DNA from: Streptomyces colonosanans
GTDB lineage: Bacteria; Actinomycetota; Actinomycetes; Streptomycetales; Streptomycetaceae
Direction: 5' to 3'
Length of the DNA: 64,000 bases
NCBI RefSeq assembly: GCF_001866645.1
Contig: NZ_MLYP01000017.1
Location: 1-64,000 of the forward strand
The notes under the pieces were generated by a model, which was not told where the DNA came from, did no database searches, and saw only the letters and a list, made by a program, of their open reading frames with translations. Position 1 is the first letter of the stretch. Each line of letters begins with the position of its first letter. The translations under genes and the position numbers were made by a program. Below are positions 8,560 through 16,676 of the stretch, piece after piece.

Positions 8560-9654
8560 CTATCCCTTCTCTGTGGCCTCTGTGGCCTCTGTGGCCTCTG
8601 TGGCCTCGGCCGGCTTCTCCGGAAGCTCCGCCGCCAGGGCCGCCGCAGCCCGGACCAGCGGCAGCGCCAGCAGCGCCCCGGTGCCCTCGCCCACGGACAC
8701 CCCCTGGTCCAGCAGCGGCTCCAGGGCCAGCCGGTCCAGCGCCTTCGCCTGCGCCGGCTCCCCGCTGCTCTGCCCGGCCAGCCACCAGTCCGGCGCGCGG
8801 AACGCAATCCGCTGCCCCACCAGCGCACACGCCGCCGACACGACCCCGTCCAGAATCACCGGAGTCTTGCGCACGGCGCACTGCAGCAGGAACCCGGTCA
8901 TCGCGGCCAGGTCGGCACCGCCCACCGCCGCCAGCAACTGCAGCTGATCGCCCAGTACCGGCCTGGCCCGCCGCAGCGCGTCGCGGATGGCCGCGCATTT
9001 GCGCATCCAGGCGAGGTCGTCGATCGCCAGACCGCCGCGCCCGGTCACCACCGAAGAGTCCGTCCCGCACAGCGCCGCGATCAGCACGGCTGCCGGCGTC
9101 GTCCCTCCGACGCTCACATCGCCGAGGACCACCAGGTCCGTCCCGGAGTCCGCCTCCTCGTCCGCGATCGCGACCCCCGCCCGGAACGCTGCCTCCGCCT
9201 CCTCCTGCGTCAGCGCGTCCTCGACGTCGATGCGCCCACTGCCGCGCCGCACCCGATGCCGTACGACGTCCGCCGGCAGTTCGCCCGGGTCGCAGTCGAG
9301 CGCCATGTCGACCACGCGCACGGGCACGTTCAGCTGCCGCGCCAGGATCGAGGCCGGGCCGGTGCCCTCCAGCACCGCTCGCACCAGCCGGGTGGCGCTG
9401 CCCGCGGGGCGCGCCGACACGTCGAGCGCCGCGACCCCGTGGTCGCCGGCGAACAGCACCATGCGAGGCCGCTCGATCGGCCGCACCGGTACGGCGGACT
9501 GCGCGGCCGCCAGCCACTCACCCAGGTCGTCGAGGCGGCCCAGTGCCCCGGGCGGCACGATCTGACGCTCCCGGCGCGCCTCCGCGTCGCGGCGCACCCC
9601 GCCGTCGGGGCGCTCGATCAGGTCGGTGAAGTCGTCGAGATTAAGCGAGCTCAT
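8560..9654 (-). CDS. cobT: Nicotinate-nucleotide--dimethylbenzimidazole phosphoribosyltransferase
   Basis: Makes alpha-ribazole phosphate from nicotinate mononucleotide and a benzimidazole base for the lower ligand of cobamides. The 364-residue protein shows MVLFAGDHGVAALDVS, GDVSVGGTTPAAVL, and the catalytic Glu323 in GVSVGEGTGALLA. The C terminus ends in a low-complexity tail with four Glu-Ala-Thr units, encoded by four perfect 9-bp repeats, which is outside the normal fold. The ATG at 9654 (MSSLNLDDF) follows TACTGT by 7 bases without a ribosome site. It is divergent from a methyltransferase gene. Confidence 0.94.
   Translation of the reverse strand: MSSLNLDDFTDLIERPDGGVRRDAEARRERQIVPPGALGRLDDLGEWLAAAQSAVPVRPIERPRMVLFAGDHGVAALDVSARPAGSATRLVRAVLEGTGPASILARQLNVPVRVVDMALDCDPGELPADVVRHRVRRGSGRIDVEDALTQEEAEAAFRAGVAIADEEADSGTDLVVLGDVSVGGTTPAAVLIAALCGTDSSVVTGRGGLAIDDLAWMRKCAAIRDALRRARPVLGDQLQLLAAVGGADLAAMTGFLLQCAVRKTPVILDGVVSAACALVGQRIAFRAPDWWLAGQSSGEPAQAKALDRLALEPLLDQGVSVGEGTGALLALPLVRAAAALAAELPEKPAEATEATEATEATEKG
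8570..8605. repeat. Four 9-bp tandem repeats at the 3' end of cobT
   Basis: Four identical copies of TCTGTGGCC on the plus strand (8570-8605), read as Glu-Ala-Thr units in the cobT tail. The number of units is likely to vary by slippage without frameshift. Confidence 0.9.
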
Positions 9655-9661
9655 TCGCCGA

Positions 9662-9667
9662 ACAGTA
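9662..9667 (-). promoter_or_regulatory. Candidate -10 box of cobT
   Basis: TACTGT on the minus strand, 7 bases before the ATG at 9654; leaderless geometry. Confidence 0.4.
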
Positions 9668-9753
9668 CCGGCAGGGATCGAACGCGGCGGCGCCACATCG
9701 ACGGCACGTCATTGCATCCGTGAGAGGAATCCCGTACGTACCGTTTGGGCACG

Positions 9754-9759
9754 TATTGT
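9754..9759 (+). promoter_or_regulatory. Candidate -10 box of the methyltransferase gene
   Basis: TATTGT in the divergent region, about 70 bases before the ATG at 9830. The gene has its own ribosome site, so a normal leader is expected. Confidence 0.3.
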
Positions 9760-9829
9760 CGCACCTCTGGTCACCGTCGTGCGCCCCGGTCCCCCTGGTC
9801 GTACGCCGTCCCCCGCTCAGGAGCCGCCC

Positions 9830-10903
9830 ATGCCCTCCACCCCGCACCCGGACGCCGCACGCCGTGCCGAGTACCTCGGGGAACTCGCCCAGGGCACCGA
9901 CCGGTTCCACGAGCCGCGCCGCGTGGACTGCCCGTGGTGCGGCTCGACGCGGCTGCGCACCCGGCTGCGCACCCGGGACCTGGTGCAGCACAAGCCGGGC
10001 ACATTCGTCGTCGACCAGTGCCGGGACTGCGCCCACACCTTCCAGAACCCCCGCCTCAGCGCCGAGGGGGTCGCCTTCTACCACCGCGACGTCCACGAGG
10101 ACCACGCCGGACGCGAGCACCTCGCCGAACGCATCCTCACCGCCCACGGCGGCGCTCGACGCCACCGGGCGGCGGCCCGCGCGATGCTGACCTTTCCGGA
10201 GCCGGAGAGCTGGCTCGACGTCGGCACCGGGCACGGCCGGTTCCCCCAGGCGGCCAAGGAGGTCCACCCGTACACGTCCTTCGACGGCCTCGACCCCACC
10301 CGCCGCGTCGAGACGGCACGAGCCGCGGGCCGCGTCGAGGAGGCCCATCGCGGGCACCTCACCGACCCGGAGATCCTCGCGCGGCTGCGCTCCCGCTACG
10401 ACGTCGTCAGCATGGTCCACCACCTGGAGCACACCCCCGACCCGCGCGCCGAACTGCGCGCCGCCCTGACGGTGCTGCGCCCCGGTGGCCATCTGCTCAT
10501 CGAAGTCTCCGACCCCGACTGCGCGTTCGGCGCTCTGCTCGGCAAGTGGTGGGCGTCCTACGGCCAGCCGCGCCGCCTCCAGCTGATGCCGCGAGACAAC
10601 CTGCTGGCCGAACTGGAGGGCCTGGGCTGCGCGATCGTCACCACGAACCGTCGCGAGCCGCACACGCCGTACGACATCGCGGGCGCCCTGACCCTCGCGC
10701 TGGGCCGTGTCCTGCCGGCCCCGGACGCCCCGTGGCGGCCGGTGTCGCCGACCCGGTTGCGGCGCGGAGTACGCACGGCTCTGGCGGGGGCGACGGCGCC
10801 CTTGGTGGTCGGGGCCACAGCGTTGGACCACGTATGGGCGCCGCTGCTGCGGCGTACCCGCTTCTCGAACGCCTACCGGATCATCGCGCGGTCACCCGCG
10901 TAG
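9830..10903 (+). CDS. SAM-dependent class I methyltransferase with N-terminal zinc ribbon
   Basis: A 357-residue protein. Two CxxC pairs (Cys34/Cys37 and Cys64/Cys67) near the N terminus form a likely zinc ribbon. They are followed by a Methyltransf_23-type domain with the SAM motif SWLDVGTGHGRFPQA and the acidic/hydrophobic patterns of motifs II and III (YDVVSMVHHLEHTPDPRAEL; LRPGGHLLIEV). The substrate is unknown; related proteins act on sugars, lipids or secondary metabolites. The start follows AGGAGCCGCCC. Its 3' end overlaps the convergent cobU gene by 12 bases. Confidence 0.85.
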   Translation: MPSTPHPDAARRAEYLGELAQGTDRFHEPRRVDCPWCGSTRLRTRLRTRDLVQHKPGTFVVDQCRDCAHTFQNPRLSAEGVAFYHRDVHEDHAGREHLAERILTAHGGARRHRAAARAMLTFPEPESWLDVGTGHGRFPQAAKEVHPYTSFDGLDPTRRVETARAAGRVEEAHRGHLTDPEILARLRSRYDVVSMVHHLEHTPDPRAELRAALTVLRPGGHLLIEVSDPDCAFGALLGKWWASYGQPRRLQLMPRDNLLAELEGLGCAIVTTNRREPHTPYDIAGALTLALGRVLPAPDAPWRPVSPTRLRRGVRTALAGATAPLVVGATALDHVWAPLLRRTRFSNAYRIIARSPA

Positions 10904-12091
10904 CGTCAGCGCCTGCCCGGCCACCACCAGCAGCACATGCTCGCACTCCGCCGCGAACGCCGCGTTCAGGCGGCCGAGTTCGTCCCGGTAGCGGCGGCCG
11001 GACGCGGTCGCCGGGACGATACCGGAGCCGACCTCGTTCGAGACGGCCACGACCGTCCGGCGTGTGCCGCGCACCGCCGCGGCCAGCTCCCCCACCCGTG
11101 CCCGCAGCGCCCGCTCGCCGCCGCCCGCCCACTCCGCGTCGTCCCAGGCGCCGACCGTGTCCATCGCGTCGGTCAGCCACAGCGACAGACAGTCGATCAG
11201 CAGTGGCGGCCCGTCCTCCTCCAACAGCGGCACGAGATCGCAGGTCTCGGCGGTCCGCCAGGACCCGGGCCGCCGCTCCCGGTGCGTGGCCACCCGCGCC
11301 GCCCACTCCGTGTCCCCGCAGCGCGAGCCGCCCGTCGCCACGTACAGCACGTCCGGGAACGCCTCCAGCCGGCGCTCCGCCTCCACCGACTTGCCCGACC
11401 GCGCCCCGCCCAGCACCAGCGTGCGCCGCGGCACGTCCGGCACGTGCTCATAGCCGCCCACGGTCAGCGTCGCCCCGTCCGGCACCGCACGCGCCCCGGC
11501 CGCCGCGAGCCGCCTGCGCAACTCGGCGCCCGGTGCCACGTCGTGGTCGAGGTGCACGGCGATGACGTCCGTGGTCGGCCCGAGCGCCCCCACCGCCCGC
11601 AGCTTCGCCAGCGCGTCCGGCCGCCCCAGGACGTCGGCCAGCACCATGTCGTACGGCTCCGCCGGCACCGTAAGACCCGCGGGCGCCGCGCCCGGCGGCA
11701 GATACAGCAGCCGCAGCCCGTCCGGTCCGGTCACCGCGTACCCGGTGCCCGGCGCGTCCATCGCCAGCGCCCGCACCCGGTGGCCGGTCAGCAGCGCCAA
11801 CTCCCGTCCGTCCGGCACCCGCCCGGGCTGCGGCAGGCCCGCCGGGACCTCGACCGCGGGCCCGCCGTGCGGATGCGTCAGCAGTACCTGCCGTACGCCG
11901 GCCAGCGACCGCCCGGCGCGCGCCGCCGCGAACGCCGCGCCCGGAGTGAGGTCCAGCAGCAGCGCCCCGTCCACGAGCACCGCGGTCGCCGCACGCGCCT
12001 CCTGGCCGAGCGCACGCGCGCAGGCCGCGCAGGGACAGTCGGTGCGGGGCAGTCCCGCGGGGGCACCGGTGCCGAGCAGTGTCAGTTCCAC
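10892..12091 (-). CDS. cobU: MBL-fold domain fused to adenosylcobinamide kinase/guanylyltransferase (CobU)
   Basis: The C-terminal half (from about residue 220) is CobU: it phosphorylates adenosylcobinamide and transfers GMP to it. Visible are the P-loop GGARSGKS (228-235), the guanylation histidine His270 in VATHRERRP, LLIDCLSLWL and EVGSGIVP. The N-terminal half (1-215) resembles PhnP/PqqB-type metallo-beta-lactamase folds (LLGTGAPAGLP, then CPCAAC), but the metal motif HxHxDH is reduced to LTHPHGGP, so it may not bind metal or hydrolyse. The start is taken at the GTG 12091 because the fold begins there; its ribosome site is weak. Fused forms of about 400 residues appear typical of Streptomyces. 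Confidence 0.88.
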   Translation of the reverse strand: MELTLLGTGAPAGLPRTDCPCAACARALGQEARAATAVLVDGALLLDLTPGAAFAAARAGRSLAGVRQVLLTHPHGGPAVEVPAGLPQPGRVPDGRELALLTGHRVRALAMDAPGTGYAVTGPDGLRLLYLPPGAAPAGLTVPAEPYDMVLADVLGRPDALAKLRAVGALGPTTDVIAVHLDHDVAPGAELRRRLAAAGARAVPDGATLTVGGYEHVPDVPRRTLVLGGARSGKSVEAERRLEAFPDVLYVATGGSRCGDTEWAARVATHRERRPGSWRTAETCDLVPLLEEDGPPLLIDCLSLWLTDAMDTVGAWDDAEWAGGGERALRARVGELAAAVRGTRRTVVAVSNEVGSGIVPATASGRRYRDELGRLNAAFAAECEHVLLVVAGQALTLRG

Positions 12092-12182
12092 GGACCCGAT
12101 TTTCCCGGGTCCCCGCAGGAGGCGCGCGCCCAGGTCGGGTCCTGCGACCCGCGGTCTTCTCCCCCCTGGCCGGAGGAGCGCA

Positions 12183-12188
12183 TAGGCT
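12183..12188 (+). promoter_or_regulatory. Candidate -10 box of the 70-residue gene, with a leader hairpin
   Basis: TAGGCT about 65 bases before the ATG at 12253. The intervening leader can fold through an imperfect stem AGCAGC(C)GGA / TCCG(GAT)GCTGCT. Confidence 0.3.
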
Positions 12189-12252
12189 GCGGGCAGCAGC
12201 CGGACCACCATCCGGATGCTGCTCAGCGTGTGCTCACATCTGGGAGGCGTAC

Positions 12253-12465
12253 ATGGCGGCATGGACGTGGCGGTTCGAGAAGGCCGACGGGGCGGAGATC
12301 CGGCCCGCGGTCATGCCCGAGGAGTTCACCACGCAGGGGGACGCCGAGTCCTGGATCGGGGAGCACTGGAGGGAACTGTCGGAAGGCGGCGCCGACCAGG
12401 TACGGCTGTTCGAGGACATGACGGAGATCTACGGGCCGATGAGCCTGCACGCCGAGGACGCGTAG
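12253..12465 (+). CDS. Small conserved acidic protein, function unknown
   Basis: A 70-residue soluble protein with the start MAAWTWRFEKADG and a strongly acidic composition; no signal peptide, membrane segment or known motif. The ATG at 12253 follows GGGAGGCGTAC, a good ribosome site, and codon use is typical of the region, which supports a real gene. It is a single-gene unit facing the HtrA-like gene. I do not recognise a function. Confidence 0.75.
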   Translation: MAAWTWRFEKADGAEIRPAVMPEEFTTQGDAESWIGEHWRELSEGGADQVRLFEDMTEIYGPMSLHAEDA

Positions 12466-12482
12466 CCCGTCGTCCGTCGTCC

Positions 12483-12511
12483 GGGGGAGGGGGCGGAGCG
12501 ATTCCTCCCCC
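12483..12511. terminator. Hairpin between convergent genes
   Basis: Arms GGGGGAGG (12483-12490) and CCTCCCCC (12504-12511) between the 70-residue gene and the convergent HtrA-like gene; it could serve both directions. No T-tract. Confidence 0.5.
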
Positions 12512-12517
12512 TGCCCC

Positions 12518-13585
12518 TCACTGCTCGCCCAGCGTCACATCGGCTGTCTTACGGCTGCCGTCGCGCAGGTACGTGACCGTCGTCCGCTGCCCCGGCTTGT
12601 CACCGGCGAGTGCCTCGGCGAGGGACGTGATCGTGGTGATGTCCTGGTCACCCACCTTGATGATGATGTCCCCGGTCCGCAGGCCCGCCCGGTCGGCCGC
12701 GCCCCCGGGATCGACCCTGGCCACCGCGACCCCGATCGGGCGGTAGCCGGCGTTCACCACCGTGCGGCCGGTGATATTGAGCGCGGCCCGTCCCGAATGG
12801 GTGACCCTCCCCGTCCCGATGATCTGGTCGGCGATCGTCTTCACCATGTTCGCCGGGATCGCGAACCCGATGCCGGGCGCCGCGCTGTTCCCGAGGTCGG
12901 GGTCGACCGCGGCGAGCGTGGGGATGCCGATGACCTGGCTGTCGAGGTTGACGAGCGCGCCCCCGCTGTTGCCGGGGTTGATCGCCGCCGAGGTCTGCAC
13001 CATGTTCGCGATGGTGGCGCCCGTACCGCCCTGCGTGCCGCTCTCGCTGACGGTCCGTCCGGTCGCCGAGACGATTCCCTGGGTCACGCTCGACGACAAC
13101 CCGAGCGGTGAGCCCATGGCGAGGACGATCTGCCCGACCTCGACCTTGGCCGAGTTCGCGAAGACGGCCGCCTTCAGCCCCCGCGGCACCGTGTTCAGCC
13201 TGATGACGGCGAGGTCCTGGGCGGGGTAGGAGGAGACCAGACTCGCGGTGAGCGTGTGCTCGCTGTTGGCGGTGGTCACCTGGAACGTCCTGCCGTCCCC
13301 GATCACGTGCGCGTTGGTGACGATATGGCCCTTGTCGTCGTAGACCACGCCGGACCCGAGAGCGTTGCCGGAACGGATCTGCACGACCGACGGCAGGACG
13401 TCCTTGATGACCCGCATGTACTCGCTCTGCAGATCGCTGGCCGTCCCGGCGGCGACGTCCCGCGTGCTCGTCGTGCCGTCCTGCTTCGCCGGGGAATCGG
13501 AGCCGGTGCAGCCACCGAGCAGTACCAGTGAGCAGACGACGGCGGGGGCACACAGCCGGAAGACACGGAATCGGGAAGCGTCCAT
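12518..13585 (-). CDS. HtrA/DegP-like trypsin-fold serine protease with PDZ domain, lipoprotein
   Basis: A 355-residue exported protease. It has a lipoprotein signal ending in LLGGC (Cys26), then an S1C trypsin-like domain with the triad His93 (VTNAHV), Asp124 (AQDLAVIRL) and Ser207 (NPGNSGGAL), and one C-terminal PDZ domain from about residue 260 with ARVDPGGAADRAGLRTGDIIIKV. It should be anchored to the outer face of the membrane and take part in protein quality control. The ATG at 13585 follows GGGAGA. It lies downstream of a methyltransferase and a DUF3043 gene on the same strand with only a 70-base gap, so partial co-transcription is possible. Confidence 0.92.
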   Translation of the reverse strand: MDASRFRVFRLCAPAVVCSLVLLGGCTGSDSPAKQDGTTSTRDVAAGTASDLQSEYMRVIKDVLPSVVQIRSGNALGSGVVYDDKGHIVTNAHVIGDGRTFQVTTANSEHTLTASLVSSYPAQDLAVIRLNTVPRGLKAAVFANSAKVEVGQIVLAMGSPLGLSSSVTQGIVSATGRTVSESGTQGGTGATIANMVQTSAAINPGNSGGALVNLDSQVIGIPTLAAVDPDLGNSAAPGIGFAIPANMVKTIADQIIGTGRVTHSGRAALNITGRTVVNAGYRPIGVAVARVDPGGAADRAGLRTGDIIIKVGDQDITTITSLAEALAGDKPGQRTTVTYLRDGSRKTADVTLGEQ

Positions 13586-13655
13586 GCCCCGAGTCTCCCG
13601 TCGGGGAGAGGGCCCGGCTTTTCCGATGCCTCCGAACGGGTTCGATCCGGCTTCC

Positions 13656-14444
13656 TCAGCCGCGTACTCCGCACAGGTGCAGCAGCGCCGCCACCCGCCG
13701 GTACGGATCCGTACGCCCCGCCCGTTCCTCCGCGTCCAGAAGGACCTCCACGTCCGGGGGGATCCCCGCGTCGTCGGCGGCCGTGTCCGTGAAGACCCGC
13801 ACTCCGTACCAGGCGTGCAAGGGCGCCCCGATCCCCGCGAGCGTCGCGGTCAGCGCCTCCAGCCGGTCGGCCCGTGCATCGAGCCCAAGCCGGTTCGTAT
13901 AGGTGTTCGTGTCGAAGGCGGCGAGCGCCGCACCCCAGTCCCCGGACAGCCCCGGCCGCATCGCCAGCGCGTCCCCGTTGCGGACGAGCAGGGACAGCAG
14001 CCCGCCGGGCGCGAGCATCCGGGCCAGCCCCGCCACCAGCGGATCGGGCTCCTCGACATACATGAGCACGCCGTGGCACAGCACCACGTCGAAGCTGCCC
14101 GGCAGGAAGTGGACGCCCGTGTCCCGTCCGTCGCCCTCGATGATCCGCACCCGCTCCCGGATGCCCTCCGGCTCGGCGGACAGGGCCTTGCGGGCCACGG
14201 AGATCATCGTCAGATCCTGCTCGATCCCGGTGACCCGGTGCCCGGCCCGGGCCAGGCGCAGGGCCTGCGTGCCCTGCCCCATCCCCACGTCGAGCACCCG
14301 CAGGCGCTGCCCGACCGGGTACCGCCCGGATATCTGCTCGTCCAGCTGTCGGGCCACCAGCTCCTGGCGTACGACATCACGCAGACCACCCAGCCCGCTC
14401 AGCCAGGCATCCGCCGCGCCCCCCGAGAAGGAAGTCGTGCTCAG
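13656..14444 (-). CDS. SAM-dependent methyltransferase (class I)
   Basis: About 262 residues with the SAM motif RVLDVGMGQGTQALRLA, then GIEQDL, EGDGRD and VLCHGVLMYVEEPDPL, and a C-terminal substrate lobe (MRPGLSGDWGAALAAFDTNTYTNRLG). The layout resembles SmtA/CmoM-like methyltransferases acting on tRNA or small molecules; the substrate is not known. Start choice is awkward: no ATG, GTG or TTG is available near the N terminus that keeps STTSFSGGAADAWL. I take a CTG at 14444, which overlaps the upstream stop as CTGA and has GGAGAG just upstream. A GTG further in would cut about 22 residues. Confidence 0.82.
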   Translation of the reverse strand: MSTTSFSGGAADAWLSGLGGLRDVVRQELVARQLDEQISGRYPVGQRLRVLDVGMGQGTQALRLARAGHRVTGIEQDLTMISVARKALSAEPEGIRERVRIIEGDGRDTGVHFLPGSFDVVLCHGVLMYVEEPDPLVAGLARMLAPGGLLSLLVRNGDALAMRPGLSGDWGAALAAFDTNTYTNRLGLDARADRLEALTATLAGIGAPLHAWYGVRVFTDTAADDAGIPPDVEVLLDAEERAGRTDPYRRVAALLHLCGVRG

Positions 14445-15040
14445 GGCCGCTCTCCGCGCTTGACCTGCGGCTTCGGCAGCCGGAGTCGGCGCATCTGCAG
14501 GGCGCGCAACAGCCCGTAGAAGACCGCGCCCCTCCTGTTGTGGCCGGGGAAGCGCTCGGCGAGCTGCTTCCGCAGCCGGAACCCGGCGAAGATCGAGTCG
14601 AGCACGATCAGCACGATCACGACGAGCCACAGCAGCAGCGCGATGTTCTGCAGCTGGGCCACCCGCACCATGCTCAGCACCAGGATGACCACGGCCATCG
14701 GCAGGAAGAACTCCGCGACATTGAAACGCGAGTCGATGAAGTCGCGGGCGAACTTGCGGACCGGACCCTTGTCCCGCGCCGGCAGATACCGCTCGTCACC
14801 GCTGGCCAGCGCCTGGCGCTGCTTCTCCATCTGGACGCGGCGCGTCTCGCGCTGCCGCTTCGCGGCTTCCTTGCGCGTCATCGGCGTATTGGCGACGCTG
14901 CGGCGCTGGGACCGGGCCTCACTGCGCTTGGGCGTGGGCCGGCCCTTGGGGGCCTGCGGGTCGCGGGACTGCTTGGAGTCGGTCACCAGCGCCTTGTCGG
15001 CGGTCGGGGCCTTCTCTTCCTTGGCACGGCTACGAAACAC
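14441..15040 (-). CDS. DUF3043 membrane protein
   Basis: A 199-residue protein of the actinobacterial DUF3043 family. A basic, Lys/Arg/Pro-rich N-terminal half (residues 1-95, KGRPTPKRSEA, NTPMTRKEAAKRQ) is followed by ARDKGPVRKFARDFIDSRF and two membrane segments (about 118-165), ending in MRRLRLPKPQVKRGERP. The function is unknown. The GTG at 15040 begins FRSRAKEEKAPTAD, as in relatives; there is no ribosome site, but TACCCT ends 8 bases upstream. Its stop overlaps the next gene by 4 bases, so translation of the two is probably coupled. Confidence 0.86.
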   Translation of the reverse strand: MFRSRAKEEKAPTADKALVTDSKQSRDPQAPKGRPTPKRSEARSQRRSVANTPMTRKEAAKRQRETRRVQMEKQRQALASGDERYLPARDKGPVRKFARDFIDSRFNVAEFFLPMAVVILVLSMVRVAQLQNIALLLWLVVIVLIVLDSIFAGFRLRKQLAERFPGHNRRGAVFYGLLRALQMRRLRLPKPQVKRGERP

Positions 15041-15373
15041 AAAACCCAAGGGTAAGGGGTTCGCCCGCATGGACCCCAGCCGAGTGGGGAACGATCCGGC
15101 AACACCGGTCGTCTTGTACTGGGACAGAGCGGTCCGAAAGGGAAGGGCGCCGTCGTTCTTCCGTACGTCGGCAGCGGGAATCCGGGCGTCTCCCCGCATG
15201 TAACCTTGGGGGGACACCTCCTCCCTACGCCGGAGCGGGATCGAAGGCAGTCGTCCTCGGGGATGACCGCATCCGTCCCCGAACAGTGCGGTAATGGATG
15301 CAGGGCCCGTACTGTGGGTGCTGTTGCAGAGCTGCTGGAGCTGGAGTCCGTCAGAAGGGGGCGCGCGAAGCCC
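15041..15373. promoter_or_regulatory. Divergent promoter region, DUF3043 gene / pspA
   Basis: 333 bases between divergent genes. Minus strand: TACCCT at 15054-15049, 8 bases from the GTG start. Plus strand: TACTGT at 15310-15315, about 60 bases before pspA. No coding sequence is supported. Sites for stress regulators could be here, but none can be named by eye. Confidence 0.4.
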
Positions 15374-16174
15374 ATGAGCGGTGTCATGAAGCGTATGGGG
15401 ATGATCTTCCGCGCGAAGGCGAACAAGGCCCTTGACCGGGCCGAGGACCCGCGCGAGACCCTCGATTACTCGTACCAGAAGCAGCTGGAGCTGTTGCAGA
15501 AGGTGCGCCGCGGCGTCGCGGACGTGGCGACGAGCCGCAAGCGCCTGGAGCTGCAGCTCAACCAGTTGCAGAGCCAGTCCTCCAAGCTCGAGGACCAGGG
15601 CCGCAAGGCGCTCGCGCTCGGTCGCGAGGACCTGGCCCGCGAGGCGCTGTCCCGGCGCGCCGCGCTCCAGCAGCAGGTGACGGACCTGGAGACCCAGCAC
15701 CAGACGCTGCAGGGCGAGGAGGAGAAGCTCACCCTTGCGGCCCAGCGCCTCCAGGCCAAGGTGGACGCCTTCCGCACGAAGAAGGAGACCATCAAGGCGA
15801 CGTACACGGCTGCCCAGGCGCAGACCCGGATCGGCGAGGCCTTCTCCGGCATCTCCGAGGAGATGGGCGATGTCGGCCTGGCGATCCAGCGGGCCGAGGA
15901 CAAGACGGCCCAGCTGCAGGCCCGCGCGGGCGCCATCGATGAACTGCTCGCCTCGGGCGCACTGGACGACCCCTCCGGCATGGCCAAGGACGACATCCAG
16001 GCCGAGCTGGACCGGCTCTCCGGTGGGACCGATGTGGAGCTGGAGCTGCAGCGCATGAAGGCGGAGCTGGCCGGCGGCTCGTCCGCGCAGCCGCAGGCGA
16101 TCGAAGGCGGCACGGGCCAGGGACAGCAGTCCTCGTCCCAGCCGCAGGACACTCCGCGCTTCGACAAGCAGTGA
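15374..16174 (+). CDS. pspA: Phage shock protein A (PspA/IM30)
   Basis: A 266-residue, almost fully helical protein of the PspA/IM30/ESCRT-III family, which binds stressed membranes from the inside. Seen: the amphipathic N-terminal helix MSGVMKRMGMIFRAKANKALDRAEDP, long coiled-coil helices (residues 25-185, rich in Gln/Glu/Leu/Lys), the AYTAAQAQTRIGEA segment that corresponds to the conserved A-x-A-x-x region, and a Ser/Gln-rich tail after residue 235. The start follows a GAAGCCC stretch, weak as a ribosome site, but no better choice exists. pspAA follows after 39 bases, and a sensor kinase/regulator pair lies further downstream. Confidence 0.95.
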   Translation: MSGVMKRMGMIFRAKANKALDRAEDPRETLDYSYQKQLELLQKVRRGVADVATSRKRLELQLNQLQSQSSKLEDQGRKALALGREDLAREALSRRAALQQQVTDLETQHQTLQGEEEKLTLAAQRLQAKVDAFRTKKETIKATYTAAQAQTRIGEAFSGISEEMGDVGLAIQRAEDKTAQLQARAGAIDELLASGALDDPSGMAKDDIQAELDRLSGGTDVELELQRMKAELAGGSSAQPQAIEGGTGQGQQSSSQPQDTPRFDKQ

Positions 16175-16213
16175 CCCAGTCATCCACCGGATCCCACGCC
16201 TGAGGAGGGCAAC

Positions 16214-16492
16214 ATGATCGTACGGATCATGGGGGAGGGGCAGGTGAAGTTGGACGACGCCCACTTCACCGAGCTGAACAAGCTGGACGACGAGCTGCTC
16301 CAGGAAATGGAGAGCGGTGACGAGCAGGGCTTCCGCCGCACTCTGAACGCCCTCCTGGACGCGGTCCGCGGCCTGGGTACTCCGCTGCCGGACGACGCTC
16401 TGGAACCGTCGGAACTGATCCTTCCGGCACCGGACGCCGACCTGGAAGAGGTACGCCAGATGCTGAACGACGACGGCCTGCTCCCCGGCTGA
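16214..16492 (+). CDS. pspAA: PspA-associated protein PspAA
   Basis: A 92-residue acidic protein with the family start MIVRIMGEGQVKLDD and the pattern LNKLDDELLQEMESGDEQGFRRTLNALLDAVRG. PspAA proteins occur next to PspA in actinobacteria and are thought to assist or modulate it; the mechanism is not settled. The ATG is preceded by GAGGAGGGCAAC, a strong ribosome site, and the gene is 39 bases downstream of pspA, so the two should be co-expressed. Confidence 0.9.
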   Translation: MIVRIMGEGQVKLDDAHFTELNKLDDELLQEMESGDEQGFRRTLNALLDAVRGLGTPLPDDALEPSELILPAPDADLEEVRQMLNDDGLLPG

Positions 16493-16515
16493 GGGTGCAT
16501 CACTCAGCCCGTCGC

Positions 16516-16552
16516 GGGGATCCCCTCGCTCGGGCGAAGCCGGGAGCGGGGA
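16516..16552 (+). terminator. Imperfect hairpin between pspAA and the sensor kinase gene
   Basis: Stem built from CCCCTCGCTCGGGC and GCCGGGAGCGGGG with a bulge and GAA loop. The sequence also resembles the core of the dispersed repeats at 41256 and 51505, so it may be a repeat copy acting as terminator. Confidence 0.45.
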
Positions 16553-16676
16553 AGATGGCGGACGAGGCCGTTCAGGCCGACAGCCCGGGTCCGGGGGTGC
16601 GACAGCCCCCGGACGGTCCACCCGCCACGGGTACGGGCGGCAGCACCGGTTTCACCCCCTGCAAGGTGTGGCTGAC

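Noticed and set aside
5822..12252. Cobalamin riboswitch upstream of cobS, cobT or cobU
   Set aside because: No B12-box-like sequence seen; cobS and cobT have their probable -10 boxes within 8 bases of the start, leaving no room for a leader.
14441..16621. A 726-codon minus-strand frame covering pspA and DUF3043
   Set aside because: Only its last part is the DUF3043 protein; the upstream part is the antisense of pspA/pspAA.
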